Assembly (NCBI GenBank): GCA_028822935.1
Contig: JAPKCM010000044.1
Coordinates: 1-35,201, forward strand
Direction: 5' to 3'
Source of the DNA: Akkermansiaceae bacterium
GTDB taxonomy: Bacteria; Verrucomicrobiota; Verrucomicrobiia; Verrucomicrobiales; Akkermansiaceae
Length of the DNA stretch: 35,201 bases
Part shown: piece after piece, positions 24,190 through 32,982 of the stretch
How the letters are laid out: the number at the start of each line of letters is the position of its first letter
Numbering within the stretch: position 1 is the first letter of the stretch
Notes under the pieces: model-generated
Databases searched by the model: none
What the model saw: the letters and a program-made list of their open reading frames with translations, nothing else
Told to the model about the DNA's origin: nothing
Translations under genes and position numbers: made by a program

Positions 24190-25074
24190 ATGAGTCGGAA
24201 AATTTGGTTGGACGGAAACATCGTCGAAGAGGCGGATGCCAAGATCTCGGTATTCGACCACGGTCTTTTATATGGTGACGGAATCTTCGAAGGCATTCGC
24301 TTTTACGAAAACCGCGTCTTCCGCCTCCGCGAGCACATCGAACGCCTCTTCCTCTCTGCCAAGGCCCTCCTAATCAAAATGCCCTGGTCCATCGACGAGG
24401 TCATGGCCTACAGCCTCGACACCATCCGCGCAAACGGACTCACCGAAGGCTACATCCGTCTCGTCGTCACTCGTGGCGTCGGTGACCTCGGCCTCAACCC
24501 TTACCTTTGCCCCACCCCGTCGATGTTCATCATCGCCTCGGGTATCAAACTCTACCCTGCTGAGTATTACACTAAAGGCCTCGAAGTCGTCACCTGTGGC
24601 ACCCGTCGACCCACCCCTGCGAGCTTGAGCCCGCAAGTCAAGTCGCTCAATTACCTCAACAACATCATGGCCAAAATCGAAGCCCTCAAGGCTGGCGCCA
24701 TGGAAGGTCTCATGCTCAATGAGCAAGGCTACGTTGCCGAGTGCACTGGAGACAACGTCTTCATCGTCAAAAAAGGCCAAGTCATCACTCCTCCCGTCTC
24801 CGATGGCTCGCTCGATGGCATCACCCGCCAAGTCATCTTTGACCTCTGTGAAAAAGCTGGCATCACCATCCGTGAAGCCTCCCTCACGCGCTACGATCTC
24901 TACACCGCGGAAGAATCCTTCCTCACCGGAACCGCCGCCGAAGTCATCCCGATGGTGAAACTCGACGAACGCGAAATCGGCCACTGTGAAACCGAAGGCC
25001 GCCCCGGCCCCATCACCCTCAAGCTCACCAAAGCCTTCCGCGCCCTGGTGAGAAGCGAAGGCGAGCCGATCTAG
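24190..25074 (+). CDS. ilvE: Branched-chain amino acid aminotransferase
   Basis: A PLP-dependent fold-type IV transaminase of 294 residues. It makes valine, leucine and isoleucine from their keto acids with glutamate as amino donor. The PLP lysine is K151 in SPQVKSLNYLNN. Other family motifs are GDGIFEGIRFYENRVFRLRE, GYIRLVVTRGVGDLGL, LNEQGYVAECTGDNVFIVKK and SFLTGTAAEVIPM. The start at 24190 (MSRKIWLDGN) fits the family; the open frame to 24133 runs through the palindrome. D-amino acid transaminase or aminodeoxychorismate lyase are less likely, given the near-canonical BCAT motifs. Confidence 0.93.
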   Translation: MSRKIWLDGNIVEEADAKISVFDHGLLYGDGIFEGIRFYENRVFRLREHIERLFLSAKALLIKMPWSIDEVMAYSLDTIRANGLTEGYIRLVVTRGVGDLGLNPYLCPTPSMFIIASGIKLYPAEYYTKGLEVVTCGTRRPTPASLSPQVKSLNYLNNIMAKIEALKAGAMEGLMLNEQGYVAECTGDNVFIVKKGQVITPPVSDGSLDGITRQVIFDLCEKAGITIREASLTRYDLYTAEESFLTGTAAEVIPMVKLDEREIGHCETEGRPGPITLKLTKAFRALVRSEGEPI

Positions 25075-25210
25075 GCAACGCCCGGAGAGATCTCAGCAGC
25101 TCTTCGGAGAACACCATCCACGAACTCGTCCGTTAGTCCTCTCCTTCTCTATATTCTGGAGCGTGCCTGTCATCTCGCCATAAAATGTAGGAATGAGAAG
25201 CAACCCCATC

Positions 25211-25250
25211 GTTCAAACTTCAAATCTCCCTGTTCAGATCTCAAAGTTCA
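25211..25250. repeat. Dispersed intergenic repeat, copy 3
   Basis: GTTCAAACTTCAAATCTCCC is followed by TGTTCAGATCTCAAAGTTCA. It ends exactly on the stop codon of the following minus-strand sulfatase (25248-25250). The rest of the 173-bp gap after ilvE has nothing recognisable. Confidence 0.55.
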
Positions 25251-26561
25251 TTCCCCCACCTTCCCCGGTCCCCAACGAGGTTCCTCAAGCTCACTCTCCC
25301 ACTGATCCAGCTTCTTCAGCATCGCTTTAAAGCGTTCTCCCTCTAATCCCGATAAATCGGTCGCTTCTCCAATATCCTTACTGAGATTAAATAAAGTCGC
25401 CTTCATTCCCTTCTTGCGATCCTCCACTACCTTCCACTTCCCCTCGCGCATCGCCCGAGGTCCCTTTGAACCTCCTTGCCGCCAGAAGAGAATCCTCTCA
25501 GTCGGTTCCTCCGACCCATCAAGCAAGTTCAAGAAGCTCCGTCCGTCGAGCTTCCACTCTTCCTTCACTTCAGCGCCCCCCGCTTCCAGAAATGTCGGCG
25601 TGAGATCCAAAGAACTCACCACTCCATTCACCACGCTCCCTTTCTTGATCTTCCCGGGCCAGCGCATCGCCCAAGGCACTCGCACTCCGCCTTCCCAGAC
25701 CGTCCCTTTTTTTCCCTGAAGTGGGAAATTATTTGCCCCGGATTGCGTCTGCCCGCCATTGTCATTCGTGAAAAGAACAAGGGTGTTTTCCTCAAGTCCC
25801 TCCGACTTCAAACAATCGAGTACCTTCCCGACATTGTCATCGAGGCTCACAATCAATCCCGCATAACTCTTCCGCTTCTTCTCCTTAATATGCGCGACTC
25901 TCGATAAATCAGACTCCTTCGGCTGCAGCGGACCGTGGGGCGAGGTGAACGAGACAAAGAGATAAAAGGGCTCCTCTTTATTCTCCCTAATAAAGCGACA
26001 AGCGGCATCCCCAAAGCGGTCTGTGACATAGCCCTCCTCCGGCGTGTTCTTTCCGTTCTCCTGAATCACCTTATGATCCGAAATCTTCTTCTGCGCCGGG
26101 TAAGGACGTGCGCCCTGAAGCAGTCCATAGAACCAATCAAACCCCCGCATATTCGGATGATAAGCTTCCGGATAACCCAAATGCCATTTCCCGATCAGCC
26201 CGGTCTTGTAGCCAATCTTCTGCATCCTCTTAGCTCCAAAAGTTTCCTTCAGCTCCAGGCCATTCTTCGTCCCCGGAGGCAGATTATTATCGTAACCAAA
26301 GCGCTGCGGATACCGCCCCGTCATCAACCCAGCCCGCGACGGTGAGCACACTGATCCACACATATAAGCATTCGTAAAACGAGCCCCCTCCTTCGCAATC
26401 CGATCAATATGTGGCGTGAGCGCCTTCATCTCCTCCCGGCACCCGGGCTGAAAACCAAAATCCGCGTAACCCGCATCATCCGAATACAGGACCACGATAT
26501 TCGGCCGCGATAAGCCATTCAGAACCAACAGCGCAAAAACGAACCCAAATCGGAAGATCAT
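25248..26561 (-). CDS. Exported sulfatase with canonical CSPSR site
   Basis: A type I sulfatase of 437 residues with a short signal peptide (about 1-18). The active site is canonical: C72 and R76 in GSVCSPSRAGLMTGRYPQRF, the Cys being converted to formylglycine. Metal-binding and catalytic motifs include RPNIVVLYSDDAGYADFG, YKTGLIGKWHLGY, FTSPHGPLQP, LFTNDNGGQ and GKKGTVWEGGVRVP. The pattern is that of arylsulfatase A-like enzymes acting on polysaccharide sulfate. It stands alone between the convergent ilvE and the divergent TPR gene. Confidence 0.95.
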   Translation of the reverse strand: MIFRFGFVFALLVLNGLSRPNIVVLYSDDAGYADFGFQPGCREEMKALTPHIDRIAKEGARFTNAYMCGSVCSPSRAGLMTGRYPQRFGYDNNLPPGTKNGLELKETFGAKRMQKIGYKTGLIGKWHLGYPEAYHPNMRGFDWFYGLLQGARPYPAQKKISDHKVIQENGKNTPEEGYVTDRFGDAACRFIRENKEEPFYLFVSFTSPHGPLQPKESDLSRVAHIKEKKRKSYAGLIVSLDDNVGKVLDCLKSEGLEENTLVLFTNDNGGQTQSGANNFPLQGKKGTVWEGGVRVPWAMRWPGKIKKGSVVNGVVSSLDLTPTFLEAGGAEVKEEWKLDGRSFLNLLDGSEEPTERILFWRQGGSKGPRAMREGKWKVVEDRKKGMKATLFNLSKDIGEATDLSGLEGERFKAMLKKLDQWESELEEPRWGPGKVGE

Positions 26562-26712
26562 TCAGAAAACTAGTTCCTCACCCTCCCCCAAGACAACGTC
26601 CAAGTAAGACATCCTCTCACACACCCGTAACCATCGATCACCGAGTTAGTCTCGGTGACCACACGACATAGCCCTTCCATCTTCATTCGATCAGGTTAAA
26701 AAGGGATCTCTC

Positions 26713-27573
26713 ATGCCCTCAATACGAACAGTCGAGCCAGCTTTTTTCTCAAAGAGCACCTCTTTGGCAACCGTCCTCGTAATTGCCCTTGTCGTTTTCC
26801 TCTCCTCGCCCCCAACAAGCGGACACGGCTTACTCCACGAACAAATTGTCGAAGTCAGCGCTCAATTAAAAGCGGCCCCTAACGACAAGGCTCTTCGCCT
26901 TCGTCTCGCCGAACTCTTCATCGCCCACAGCCAACCAGAGAAGGCCCGTAAGGAACTATCCAAACTAACCAATTCTCAGCCACCCCACCTCCCCGCTCTC
27001 CTCTCCTTTGCGAGTTTTGAAAAAAGGCAAGGAGCCCACAAAAAAGCGCTCTTGCTCATCGACACCTATCTTCAGTTGGGAGGAACAAAAGAGGTCTCCC
27101 ACAGCGAACGAGCCTACATTCTCTCCGCCCTCGGATCCCATCATGAGGCATCGAAGTCATGGGTCCGTTTTCTGGAACTCTCCAAGTCACCAACAGCACA
27201 GCAATTCTCCGACGCCGGAATCTCCTTCCTCTCAGAGGGTGAATTTCAAAAAGGCCAGCGCCTCGTCGAGAAAGGTCTCCTCATTTACCCACGCTCTATT
27301 CCCCTCCATCAAACCACTGCCCGCTTGATGCTCTCTCTAAGGGATTTTAAATCAGCCCAACTCCAATTCAAAAAACTGCGGAATCACTATCCTAGTTTAT
27401 CCCACCGTCTTTATTATGACGAGGGTGTCCTCCTTTCAAAAGAAGGTCTGAAAACCGAAGCCACTAAAGCGTTTAAAAGCGCACTCTCTCAGTTCAATAA
27501 ACTCCCCGCTCGCAAGCAATCCCTCCCCGCACTGAAAGCGCTTAAAATTGAACTTCAGTCCAAAATTCCCTGA
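26713..27573 (+). CDS. Exported TPR-repeat protein
   Basis: A 286-residue protein with an N-terminal membrane or signal segment (about 18-33, ATVLVIALVVFLSSPP). A GHGLLHEQIVEVSAQL stretch and several tetratricopeptide-type helix pairs follow (LRLRLAELFIAHSQPEKARK, SERAYILSALGSHHEASKSW, EGEFQKGQRLVEKGLLIYPR and YDEGVLLSKEGLKTEATKAF). TPRs bind partner proteins; no partner can be named. The stop overlaps the ATG of the next frame (TGATG), so it was translationally coupled to a gene that is now broken. Confidence 0.8.
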   Translation: MPSIRTVEPAFFSKSTSLATVLVIALVVFLSSPPTSGHGLLHEQIVEVSAQLKAAPNDKALRLRLAELFIAHSQPEKARKELSKLTNSQPPHLPALLSFASFEKRQGAHKKALLLIDTYLQLGGTKEVSHSERAYILSALGSHHEASKSWVRFLELSKSPTAQQFSDAGISFLSEGEFQKGQRLVEKGLLIYPRSIPLHQTTARLMLSLRDFKSAQLQFKKLRNHYPSLSHRLYYDEGVLLSKEGLKTEATKAFKSALSQFNKLPARKQSLPALKALKIELQSKIP

Positions 27574-28024
27574 TGAAACTCATCTCTCTTATTCCTCGCC
27601 ATCTCCTCGTTTGCGTTTGGTGAGCTTGTCACCATCCTTCCTGAAAACGCCTCAGGCTGGGCCTATCTCAACTCTCTCGATGAAGAAATGGCTCCTATTT
27701 CACCACCTCAGGATCTGCGACCAACCTTCCCGGAGCACCCCCGTCTCAATCAGGCGCGGTCACATTTAAGTCCGGAGAGAGTTCCAGGATCGTGGAATTC
27801 ATTGCCGATATCAGCGACCTTGCTCCAGCAGATAGAACGTTCACTCTCAACTTAGTCCCACCTCAGGATCAGATCACACCCACCTCTGTTAAAAAGACAA
27901 CCTCCTTTATTGCGGGGCCTCATTCTGAAAGATTCCCCATGGTAAACACCCCCCTCCATCCAAGCCTTCATCGTTCAAATCTCACTATTCGCTGTTCAGA
28001 GTTCATTCCCCAAGCAAGCCCTTG
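27573..28024 (+). pseudogene. Broken gene for a secreted protein, coupled to the TPR gene
   Basis: The ATG at 27573 overlaps the TPR stop. Read through two frameshifts, the product is MKLISL, then LFLAISSFAFGELVTILPEN and ASGWAYLNSLDEEMAP, then FTTSGSATNLPGAPPSQSGA followed by VEFIADISDLAPADRTFTLN. This looks like a signal peptide plus a beta-rich extracellular segment. The shifts lie near 27588 and 27693. The 3' end (from about 27973) is no longer original but consists of a dispersed repeat. The family is not identified. This stretch fills the 508-bp gap before leuC. Confidence 0.6.
27973..28011. repeat. Dispersed intergenic repeat, copy 4
   Basis: GTTCAAATCTCACTATTCGC is followed by TGTTCAGAGTTCATTCCCC. 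This is the same word set as the copies at 2921, 3368 and 25211. It lies at the 3' end of the relic and just before leuC. Confidence 0.55.
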
Positions 28025-28081
28025 ATCTCCCGCAGAAATCCGCTAAAACGCTTTCCCCGCCTCAACCAGCGGGACGATTTC

Positions 28082-29509
28082 ATGGGAAAAACACTCTACC
28101 AAAAGGTCTGGGACGCACACACGGTGGGCACCCTCAGCGACGGACGCACCCAACTTTTCATCGGCACGCACCTCATTCACGAAGTGACGAGCCCGCAGGC
28201 CTTCGGCATGCTCCGCGAGCTCGGCCTTCCGGTTAAGTATCCCAAGCGCACTTTCGCAACAATTGACCACATCGTCCCTACCATTAATCAGAACCAGCCC
28301 GCCGACCCGCTCGCCGCTGAGATGATCGAGGCCATCCGCAAAAACTGCGATGACTTCGACGTCACCTACTTCGACCTTAAATCTGGAAAACAGGGCATCG
28401 TCCACGTTGTCGGACCGGAGCAGGGCATCACCCAGCCCGGTTCCACCATCGCTTGTGGTGACTCGCACACCGCGACCCACGGAGCCTTCGGCGCCATCGC
28501 CTTCGGCATCGGAACCACGCAGGTGCGCGACGTCCTAGCCACCCAGACCATGGCCATGGAGTCTCTCAAAGTTCGCCGCATCGAGGTGAACGGCAAACTC
28601 CGCCCCGGCGTCTACGCCAAAGACGTCACCCTTCACATCATCCGCATGCTCGGAGCAAAAGGCGGCATCGGCTACGCCTACGAGTATGCCGGCGACACCT
28701 TCGATCACTTCTCGATGGAAGAGCGCATGACCGTCTGCAACATGGCGATCGAAGGCGGCGCACGCTGCGGCTATGTCAACCCCGACGAAACCACCTTCGA
28801 ATTCCTCAAAGGACGCCCCTACTCACCCACCGGAGCCGAGTGGGACGAAGCCGTCACCCGCTGGAAATCCTTCGCCTCCGATTCCGACGCGGAGTTCGAT
28901 GACATCATCACCATCAATGCCGAAGACGTAGAGCCCTCCGTCACCTGGGGAATTTCCCCCGACCACGGCATCACCATTGGCGAAAACATCCCCGATCCCG
29001 CCACCACCCCTGACCCGGAAGAAAGAGCCGTCATCGAGGAAGCCCTCGCCTACATGAAGCTCCCCGCCGGAACCCCGATCAAAGGCATCCCCATTGATGT
29101 AGCCTTCATCGGCTCCTGCACCAATGGCCGCCTCTCCGACTTCCGCGAAACCGCCAAATACCTCAAGGGCAAAAAGGTCGCCGCGGGTATCACCGCCATC
29201 GCCGTTCCCGGATCGCAAATCACCGCCATCCAGTGCGAGCAGGAAGGCCTCGATAAAATCTTCGAAGAAGCCGGATTCGAATGGCGGGCCGCAGGCTGCT
29301 CCATGTGCCTCGCGATGAACCCCGATAAACTCATCGGCGATCAGATCTGCGCCTCCTCTTCCAACCGGAACTTCAAAGGCCGTCAGGGCTCCCCCATCGG
29401 ACGCACCATCCTCATGTCGCCCGTCATGGTCGCCGCCGCCGCAGTCGAAGGCAAGATCGCCGACGCCCGCGAAACCTTCGAAAATCTCGGCACCTCGGCC
29501 GTCGCTTAG
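28082..29509 (+). CDS. leuC: 3-isopropylmalate dehydratase large subunit
   Basis: With LeuD, isomerises 2-isopropylmalate to 3-isopropylmalate in leucine synthesis, in the cytoplasm. The 475 residues match the bacterial LeuC length. The [4Fe-4S] cysteines are C346 ([12 protein letters not shown]), C406 and C409 ([13 protein letters not shown]). Active-site motifs [20 protein letters not shown] and [14 protein letters not shown] are also present. The start at 28082 ([13 protein letters not shown]) fits the family; an in-frame extension to 28022 overlaps the spacer. leuD follows 202 bp later, with a small gene relic in between. Confidence 0.97.
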   Translation: MGKTLYQKVWDAHTVGTLSDGRTQLFIGTHLIHEVTSPQAFGMLRELGLPVKYPKRTFATIDHIVPTINQNQPADPLAAEMIEAIRKNCDDFDVTYFDLKSGKQGIVHVVGPEQGITQPGSTIACGDSHTATHGAFGAIAFGIGTTQVRDVLATQTMAMESLKVRRIEVNGKLRPGVYAKDVTLHIIRMLGAKGGIGYAYEYAGDTFDHFSMEERMTVCNMAIEGGARCGYVNPDETTFEFLKGRPYSPTGAEWDEAVTRWKSFASDSDAEFDDIITINAEDVEPSVTWGISPDHGITIGENIPDPATTPDPEERAVIEEALAYMKLPAGTPIKGIPIDVAFIGSCTNGRLSDFRETAKYLKGKKVAAGITAIAVPGSQITAIQCEQEGLDKIFEEAGFEWRAAGCSMCLAMNPDKLIGDQICASSSNRNFKGRQGSPIGRTILMSPVMVAAAAVEGKIADARETFENLGTSAVA

Positions 29510-29527
29510 GTCAACCAACCGAACTCC

Positions 29528-29691
29528 ATGAAACATCTCTTTGCCTTACTCTTCCTTACCTGCTCCATCACGGTCCAAGCCAAGGAAAGGATGCTTTTGG
29601 AAACAAGGAACTCTCAGCGAGACTCATGAAAAATCTCCTCGATGATCGGAACATCACCATGACCGACACCATCACTCCTGCCTTCAAGTAA
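29528..29691 (+). pseudogene. Remnant of a small secreted-protein gene between leuC and leuD
   Basis: The first part reads MKHLFALLFLTCSITVQAKE, a clean signal peptide. The continuation KDAFGNKELSARLMKNLLDD followed by RNITMTDTITPAFK-stop is in a different frame. A deletion at about 29588 most likely removed the middle of the gene. The family is unknown. Confidence 0.5.
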
Positions 29692-29711
29692 CTCTCACAA
29701 ATTATCGCATC

Positions 29712-30314
29712 ATGGCCATCGCACCCATTACTCAAATCTCCGGAACCGCCGTCCCCATCCCCGGAGCCGATATCGACACCGACCGCATCATCCCCGCACG
29801 CTTCATGAAGTGTGTCACCTTTGATGGCCTCGGTGAGTTCGCCTTCTACGACGTTCGCTTTGATCCCGTCACCGGAGAAAAAACCGACCACCCGCTCAAT
29901 GACGAGCGCTTCAAGGATGCCTCCATCCTCGTTGCCGGCATTAACTTCGGTTGCGGCTCCTCCCGTGAGCACGCCCCCCAGTCGCTTACTAAGTATGGCT
30001 TCACCGGCATCGTCGCCGAGTCCTTCGCGGAAATCTTCTACGGGAACTCCACCACCCTCGGCCTTCCCTGCGTGTCTGCGCCCAAGGCTGACATCGACGC
30101 GCTCAAAGCTGCCACCGCAGCCGATGCCACCCTCGAGGTGAAAATCGATATCGAAGCCCTGACCGTCACCGCTGGGGACCTCAGCTTCGCCGTCGAGATG
30201 CCCGCTCCCGCACGTCACGCCCTCCTCTCCGGAAAGTATGACCCCATCGCAGAACTCATCGGAAACAAAGACAAGATCGAAGCCACCGCCGCCGGTCTAG
30301 CCTACATCGAGTAA
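29712..30314 (+). CDS. leuD: 3-isopropylmalate dehydratase small subunit
   Basis: The small, swivelling-domain subunit that joins LeuC. At 200 residues it matches the usual LeuD length. Motifs: GADIDTDRIIPARFMKCVTF near the N-terminus, ILVAGINFGCGSSREHAPQS as the substrate-binding loop, and GIVAESFAEIFYGNSTTLGL. It follows leuC on the same strand across a short relic, so the two probably still share a transcript, and it is closed by a terminator. Confidence 0.97.
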   Translation: MAIAPITQISGTAVPIPGADIDTDRIIPARFMKCVTFDGLGEFAFYDVRFDPVTGEKTDHPLNDERFKDASILVAGINFGCGSSREHAPQSLTKYGFTGIVAESFAEIFYGNSTTLGLPCVSAPKADIDALKAATAADATLEVKIDIEALTVTAGDLSFAVEMPAPARHALLSGKYDPIAELIGNKDKIEATAAGLAYIE

Positions 30315-30338
30315 CAAGAACATCGCTCATCCCTCGCC

Positions 30339-30366
30339 AAAGCTCGCGATCCCGCGGGCTTTTTTG
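30339..30366 (+). terminator. Rho-independent terminator of leuCD
   Basis: AAAGCTCGCG (30339-30348) pairs with CGCGGGCTTT (30353-30362) across a 4-nt loop, with one T-G pair, and runs into a T tract. It lies 24 bp after the leuD stop. Confidence 0.88.
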
Positions 30367-30419
30367 TGCCCTTGGAAGAATCACCTTAAAGAGATATCAT
30401 CGAAGAGGGTCCTCCAAAG

Positions 30420-30505
30420 CAGCTCCACATCGCCCTGCTCTTCCTTTACTCATTTTTGCTCTTCGGACTAGCCGTCACCTTAAACCAAACCCTTCGCTGG
30501 ACCGA
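30420..30505 (+). pseudogene. Fragment of a membrane-protein gene
   Basis: One frame reads QLHIALLFLYSFLLFGLAVT followed by LNQTLRWTDHWMGF, a hydrophobic stretch resembling one membrane helix. There is no ATG ahead of it and the frame loses sense soon after, so this looks like an internal piece of a lost gene. Confidence 0.3.
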
Positions 30506-30508
30506 CCA

Positions 30509-30905
30509 TTGGATGGGATTTATGAATGGAGAAAATGGCAACGCTTTCGCACTCACTGGATTCTTGCGCTATCGATTCTCTTCTTTATTACGATGGTCGT
30601 GGGTCTAATCATCAATCCACCGACTCCATCTGCTCGCTTTGAAAAATGGTCAAATGCTAAGCTCCCAGAAAACCTGCGAAATCTATCTTACCACTTCCGC
30701 GGCGGAGGGGTCGCCGATCACAGCGACTTCTACTATTTTAAAACAACACCCACCGCAGTCGATCGCCCCAACTTTGGAGGATCCCTCCGCTTCTGGATCA
30801 TCCCATCAACTCACCATCGCCGTGATCGTAGGTTCAATCATCTTGGGATTCGGGGCCATTCTGGCATTCCGACGGAATCACGCTCAAACAAGCCCGCTCG
30901 AGTAA
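30509..30905 (+). pseudogene. Frameshifted small membrane protein
   Basis: The first frame codes for a basic N-terminus, a membrane helix (HWILALSILFFITMVVGLII) and an outer stretch (LSYHFRGGGVADHSDFYYFK). After about 30770 the sense moves to another frame, which gives a second helix, LTIAVIVGSIILGFGAILAF, and the tail RRNHAQTSPLE-stop. A single small indel near 30750-30790 would restore a two-helix protein of about 130 residues. The first frame runs on to 30946, but its last 50 residues look non-native. Unknown family. Together with the fragment before it, this fills the 628-bp gap after leuD. Confidence 0.5.
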
Positions 30906-30942
30906 AAGACCGCGCCGTAGTGCAATCACCGATCCAAGCCGC

Positions 30943-32307
30943 CTAATCCAAGAACTTCCCCGGATTCAGAATCCCTTTCGGATCCAACGCATCCTTCACT
31001 GTCAGATGCGTCGCAAAGCCCACCTCGCCCAGCGCGTCCTTGATCCAGCGCTTCTTCGCCAGACCCACTCCGTGCTCGCCCGTGATCACCCCGTCGTTTT
31101 CTAAGATCCAGGTAAAGAGGACATCCAGAGCCGCGTCCGCCTTCTCGCGAATCACCGGATCATCGTAGTCCTCCACCATAAGATTGGTGTGAATGTTTCC
31201 ATCCCCCGCATGCCCGAAGCACGCCACTGGGATCCCGGTCTTCTCCTGCAAGCCCGCCGCGAAATCCGCCAGATCGACCAGCTTCGATCGCGGCACCACG
31301 ATATCCTCGTTCAACTTCGTCAGCCCCGTAGCGCGCAGCGAATAGGAAAAATCTCTTCTCAACTGCCACACCGCCTCACACGCCTCCGCATCTCCGTGAC
31401 GCTCGCTCGAAAGTGCGCCCACTTCCTTGAGCAATTCATCCAGCTCCTCCAACTCGCTCGCAATCGCCCGCGAACGACCATCAATCTCCACAATAAGATG
31501 CGCATCCCCGTCCGGGAGACAATCCTGCCCCAGGTAATCCCGAGCCGCCCTCAGCGTAAAACGATCCGTGATCTCGAGAGCCGATGGCAAATGCCCCGCA
31601 TTCAAAATCGCCTGCACCGCCCCTGCCGCATCGGTGAACTCCGAAAAAGTAGCCGTCAACATCGCCCGATCCTGCGGATGCGGAATGATCCGCAGCGTCG
31701 CCTCCGTGATCACCCCCAGCATTCCCTCGCTTCCCACAAAAAGATGCAGCAAATCAAAGCCCGTCTTATTCTTGTGACAGCGCCCGCCCACCTTGAGCAC
31801 CTCGCCACTCGCCAACACCACCTCAAGGCCCAGCACGTAATTCTTCGTCACCCCGTATTTCAAACACCGAGGCCCACCCGCATTCGTCGCGAGATTTCCC
31901 CCAATCGAACACTCCTTCAGCGACGCCGGATCAGGCGGATAATACCAGCCCAAGGCACTAACCGCATCCTGCAGATCTTTTAAAATAACACCTGGCTGAG
32001 TCACCACCACCCCATCCGCCGGAGCCAACTCCACCACCTGATTCATCCGTGCCACCGAAAGCGCAATCCCGCCCTGCACCGGCACACATCCCCCCACATA
32101 ACCCACACCCGCTCCCCGGGTCGTCACCGGAATCTCCCGCGCATTCGCAAACTTCATCACCGCCACCACATCATCCCGCGACTCCGCAAAAACAACGACA
32201 TCCGGCAAGTGGGAGAAATCCCACCGGTCCGTCCCATGCACCTCAAGCACCTCCGCCATGGCAGAAACCTTCCCCTCGCCCAACAACTCACGCAACTCGT
32301 CAATCAC
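30943..32307 (-). CDS. glcD: GlcD-type FAD-linked oxidase
   Basis: A 454-residue flavoprotein of the glycolate oxidase subunit D / D-lactate dehydrogenase family. It oxidises a 2-hydroxy acid to the 2-oxo acid with FAD. The FAD-binding domain is clear: PVTTRGAGVGYVGGCVPVQG, PGVILKDLQDAV, YPPDPASLKECSIGGNLATN and VGSEGMLGVITEATLR. The C-terminal cap has CFGHAGDGNIHTNL and GEHGVGLAKKRWI, typical metal/substrate motifs. glcE and glcF are not adjacent, so glycolate versus D-lactate cannot be decided. It is on the opposite strand to its neighbours. Confidence 0.93.
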   Translation of the reverse strand: MIDELRELLGEGKVSAMAEVLEVHGTDRWDFSHLPDVVVFAESRDDVVAVMKFANAREIPVTTRGAGVGYVGGCVPVQGGIALSVARMNQVVELAPADGVVVTQPGVILKDLQDAVSALGWYYPPDPASLKECSIGGNLATNAGGPRCLKYGVTKNYVLGLEVVLASGEVLKVGGRCHKNKTGFDLLHLFVGSEGMLGVITEATLRIIPHPQDRAMLTATFSEFTDAAGAVQAILNAGHLPSALEITDRFTLRAARDYLGQDCLPDGDAHLIVEIDGRSRAIASELEELDELLKEVGALSSERHGDAEACEAVWQLRRDFSYSLRATGLTKLNEDIVVPRSKLVDLADFAAGLQEKTGIPVACFGHAGDGNIHTNLMVEDYDDPVIREKADAALDVLFTWILENDGVITGEHGVGLAKKRWIKDALGEVGFATHLTVKDALDPKGILNPGKFLD

Positions 32308-32424
32308 TCCTTATCTGTAGCGCCGGTCCGTGACCGTCGCAAGCCCAGCCCATCACCAAAAACGATCAAGATCGCCTGGGAAGCATCATTGTGACAAACT
32401 ATCGTTTCGATAAAAATCAAAGTG

Positions 32425-32955
32425 ATGACCAAAGGACAACAATACTTCTTGTAACCCTTCCTTCTTTGCGCTGCCGCCACCGGCACCGCTTGGCTGATCC
32501 ACGCGAGGCAGAAGACCCAGCAAGCAAGAGAAGGCATCCAAGCGCTGGAAAACGCCTGCTCGTTTTACGATGACCGATATGACTCGCTCCCTCTCTCGGA
32601 AGGCACCGACGGCGACACGACAGTCACCACCGACGATTCAGAAACCGGGAATATCACCGCTGTCCTTTTCCATCCCGACGCCCCAGAAATTAGCCCCTAT
32701 CTCACTAACTTCCTTGAATTTAGTGAGGCCAAAAATGGCAAAAACGGAATCCTTAAAACCGCTCAAGGCTACTCAATGCTCGATCCATGGGGAAACCCCT
32801 ACTTCATCCGCTTGGATCACGACTACAACCAGTCCATCACCCACCCCGGCACCGGTGAGATCCACCACAAAAGATTCCTCATCTGGTCCCCCGGCCCCGA
32901 CGGAAAAACCGGTAACCCGGAAACTAGCAAAGACGACATCAGCTCCTGGAAATAG
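32425..32955 (+). pseudogene. Pseudopilin-like gene with a stop at codon 10
   Basis: The frame from ATG 32425 reads MTKGQQYFL, then TAA (32452-32454), then PFLLCAAATGTAWLIHARQK and a long helical and globular remainder ending at 32955. The C-terminal part YSMLDPWGNPYFIRLDHDYN and FLIWSPGPDGKTGNPETSKDD resembles the calcium-binding region of type II secretion major pseudopilins (GspG). The membrane helix follows the stop directly and no plausible start lies between, so the stop should block synthesis. The usual prepilin FTLIE motif is absent. Without the stop the product would be 176 residues. One base change would restore it. Confidence 0.6.
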
Positions 32956-32982
32956 CAGTAAGCCTCACTCCGCCCCCAACCC

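Noticed and set aside
27792-28025. Separate small gene starting at MEFIADISDLAPADR
   Set aside because: The same frame continues upstream with coding sense, and its last 20 or so codons are dispersed repeat; better read as part of the broken secreted-protein gene.
30943-32307. glcD as part of a glcDEF operon
   Set aside because: No glcE or glcF on either side; neighbours are relics on the opposite strand.
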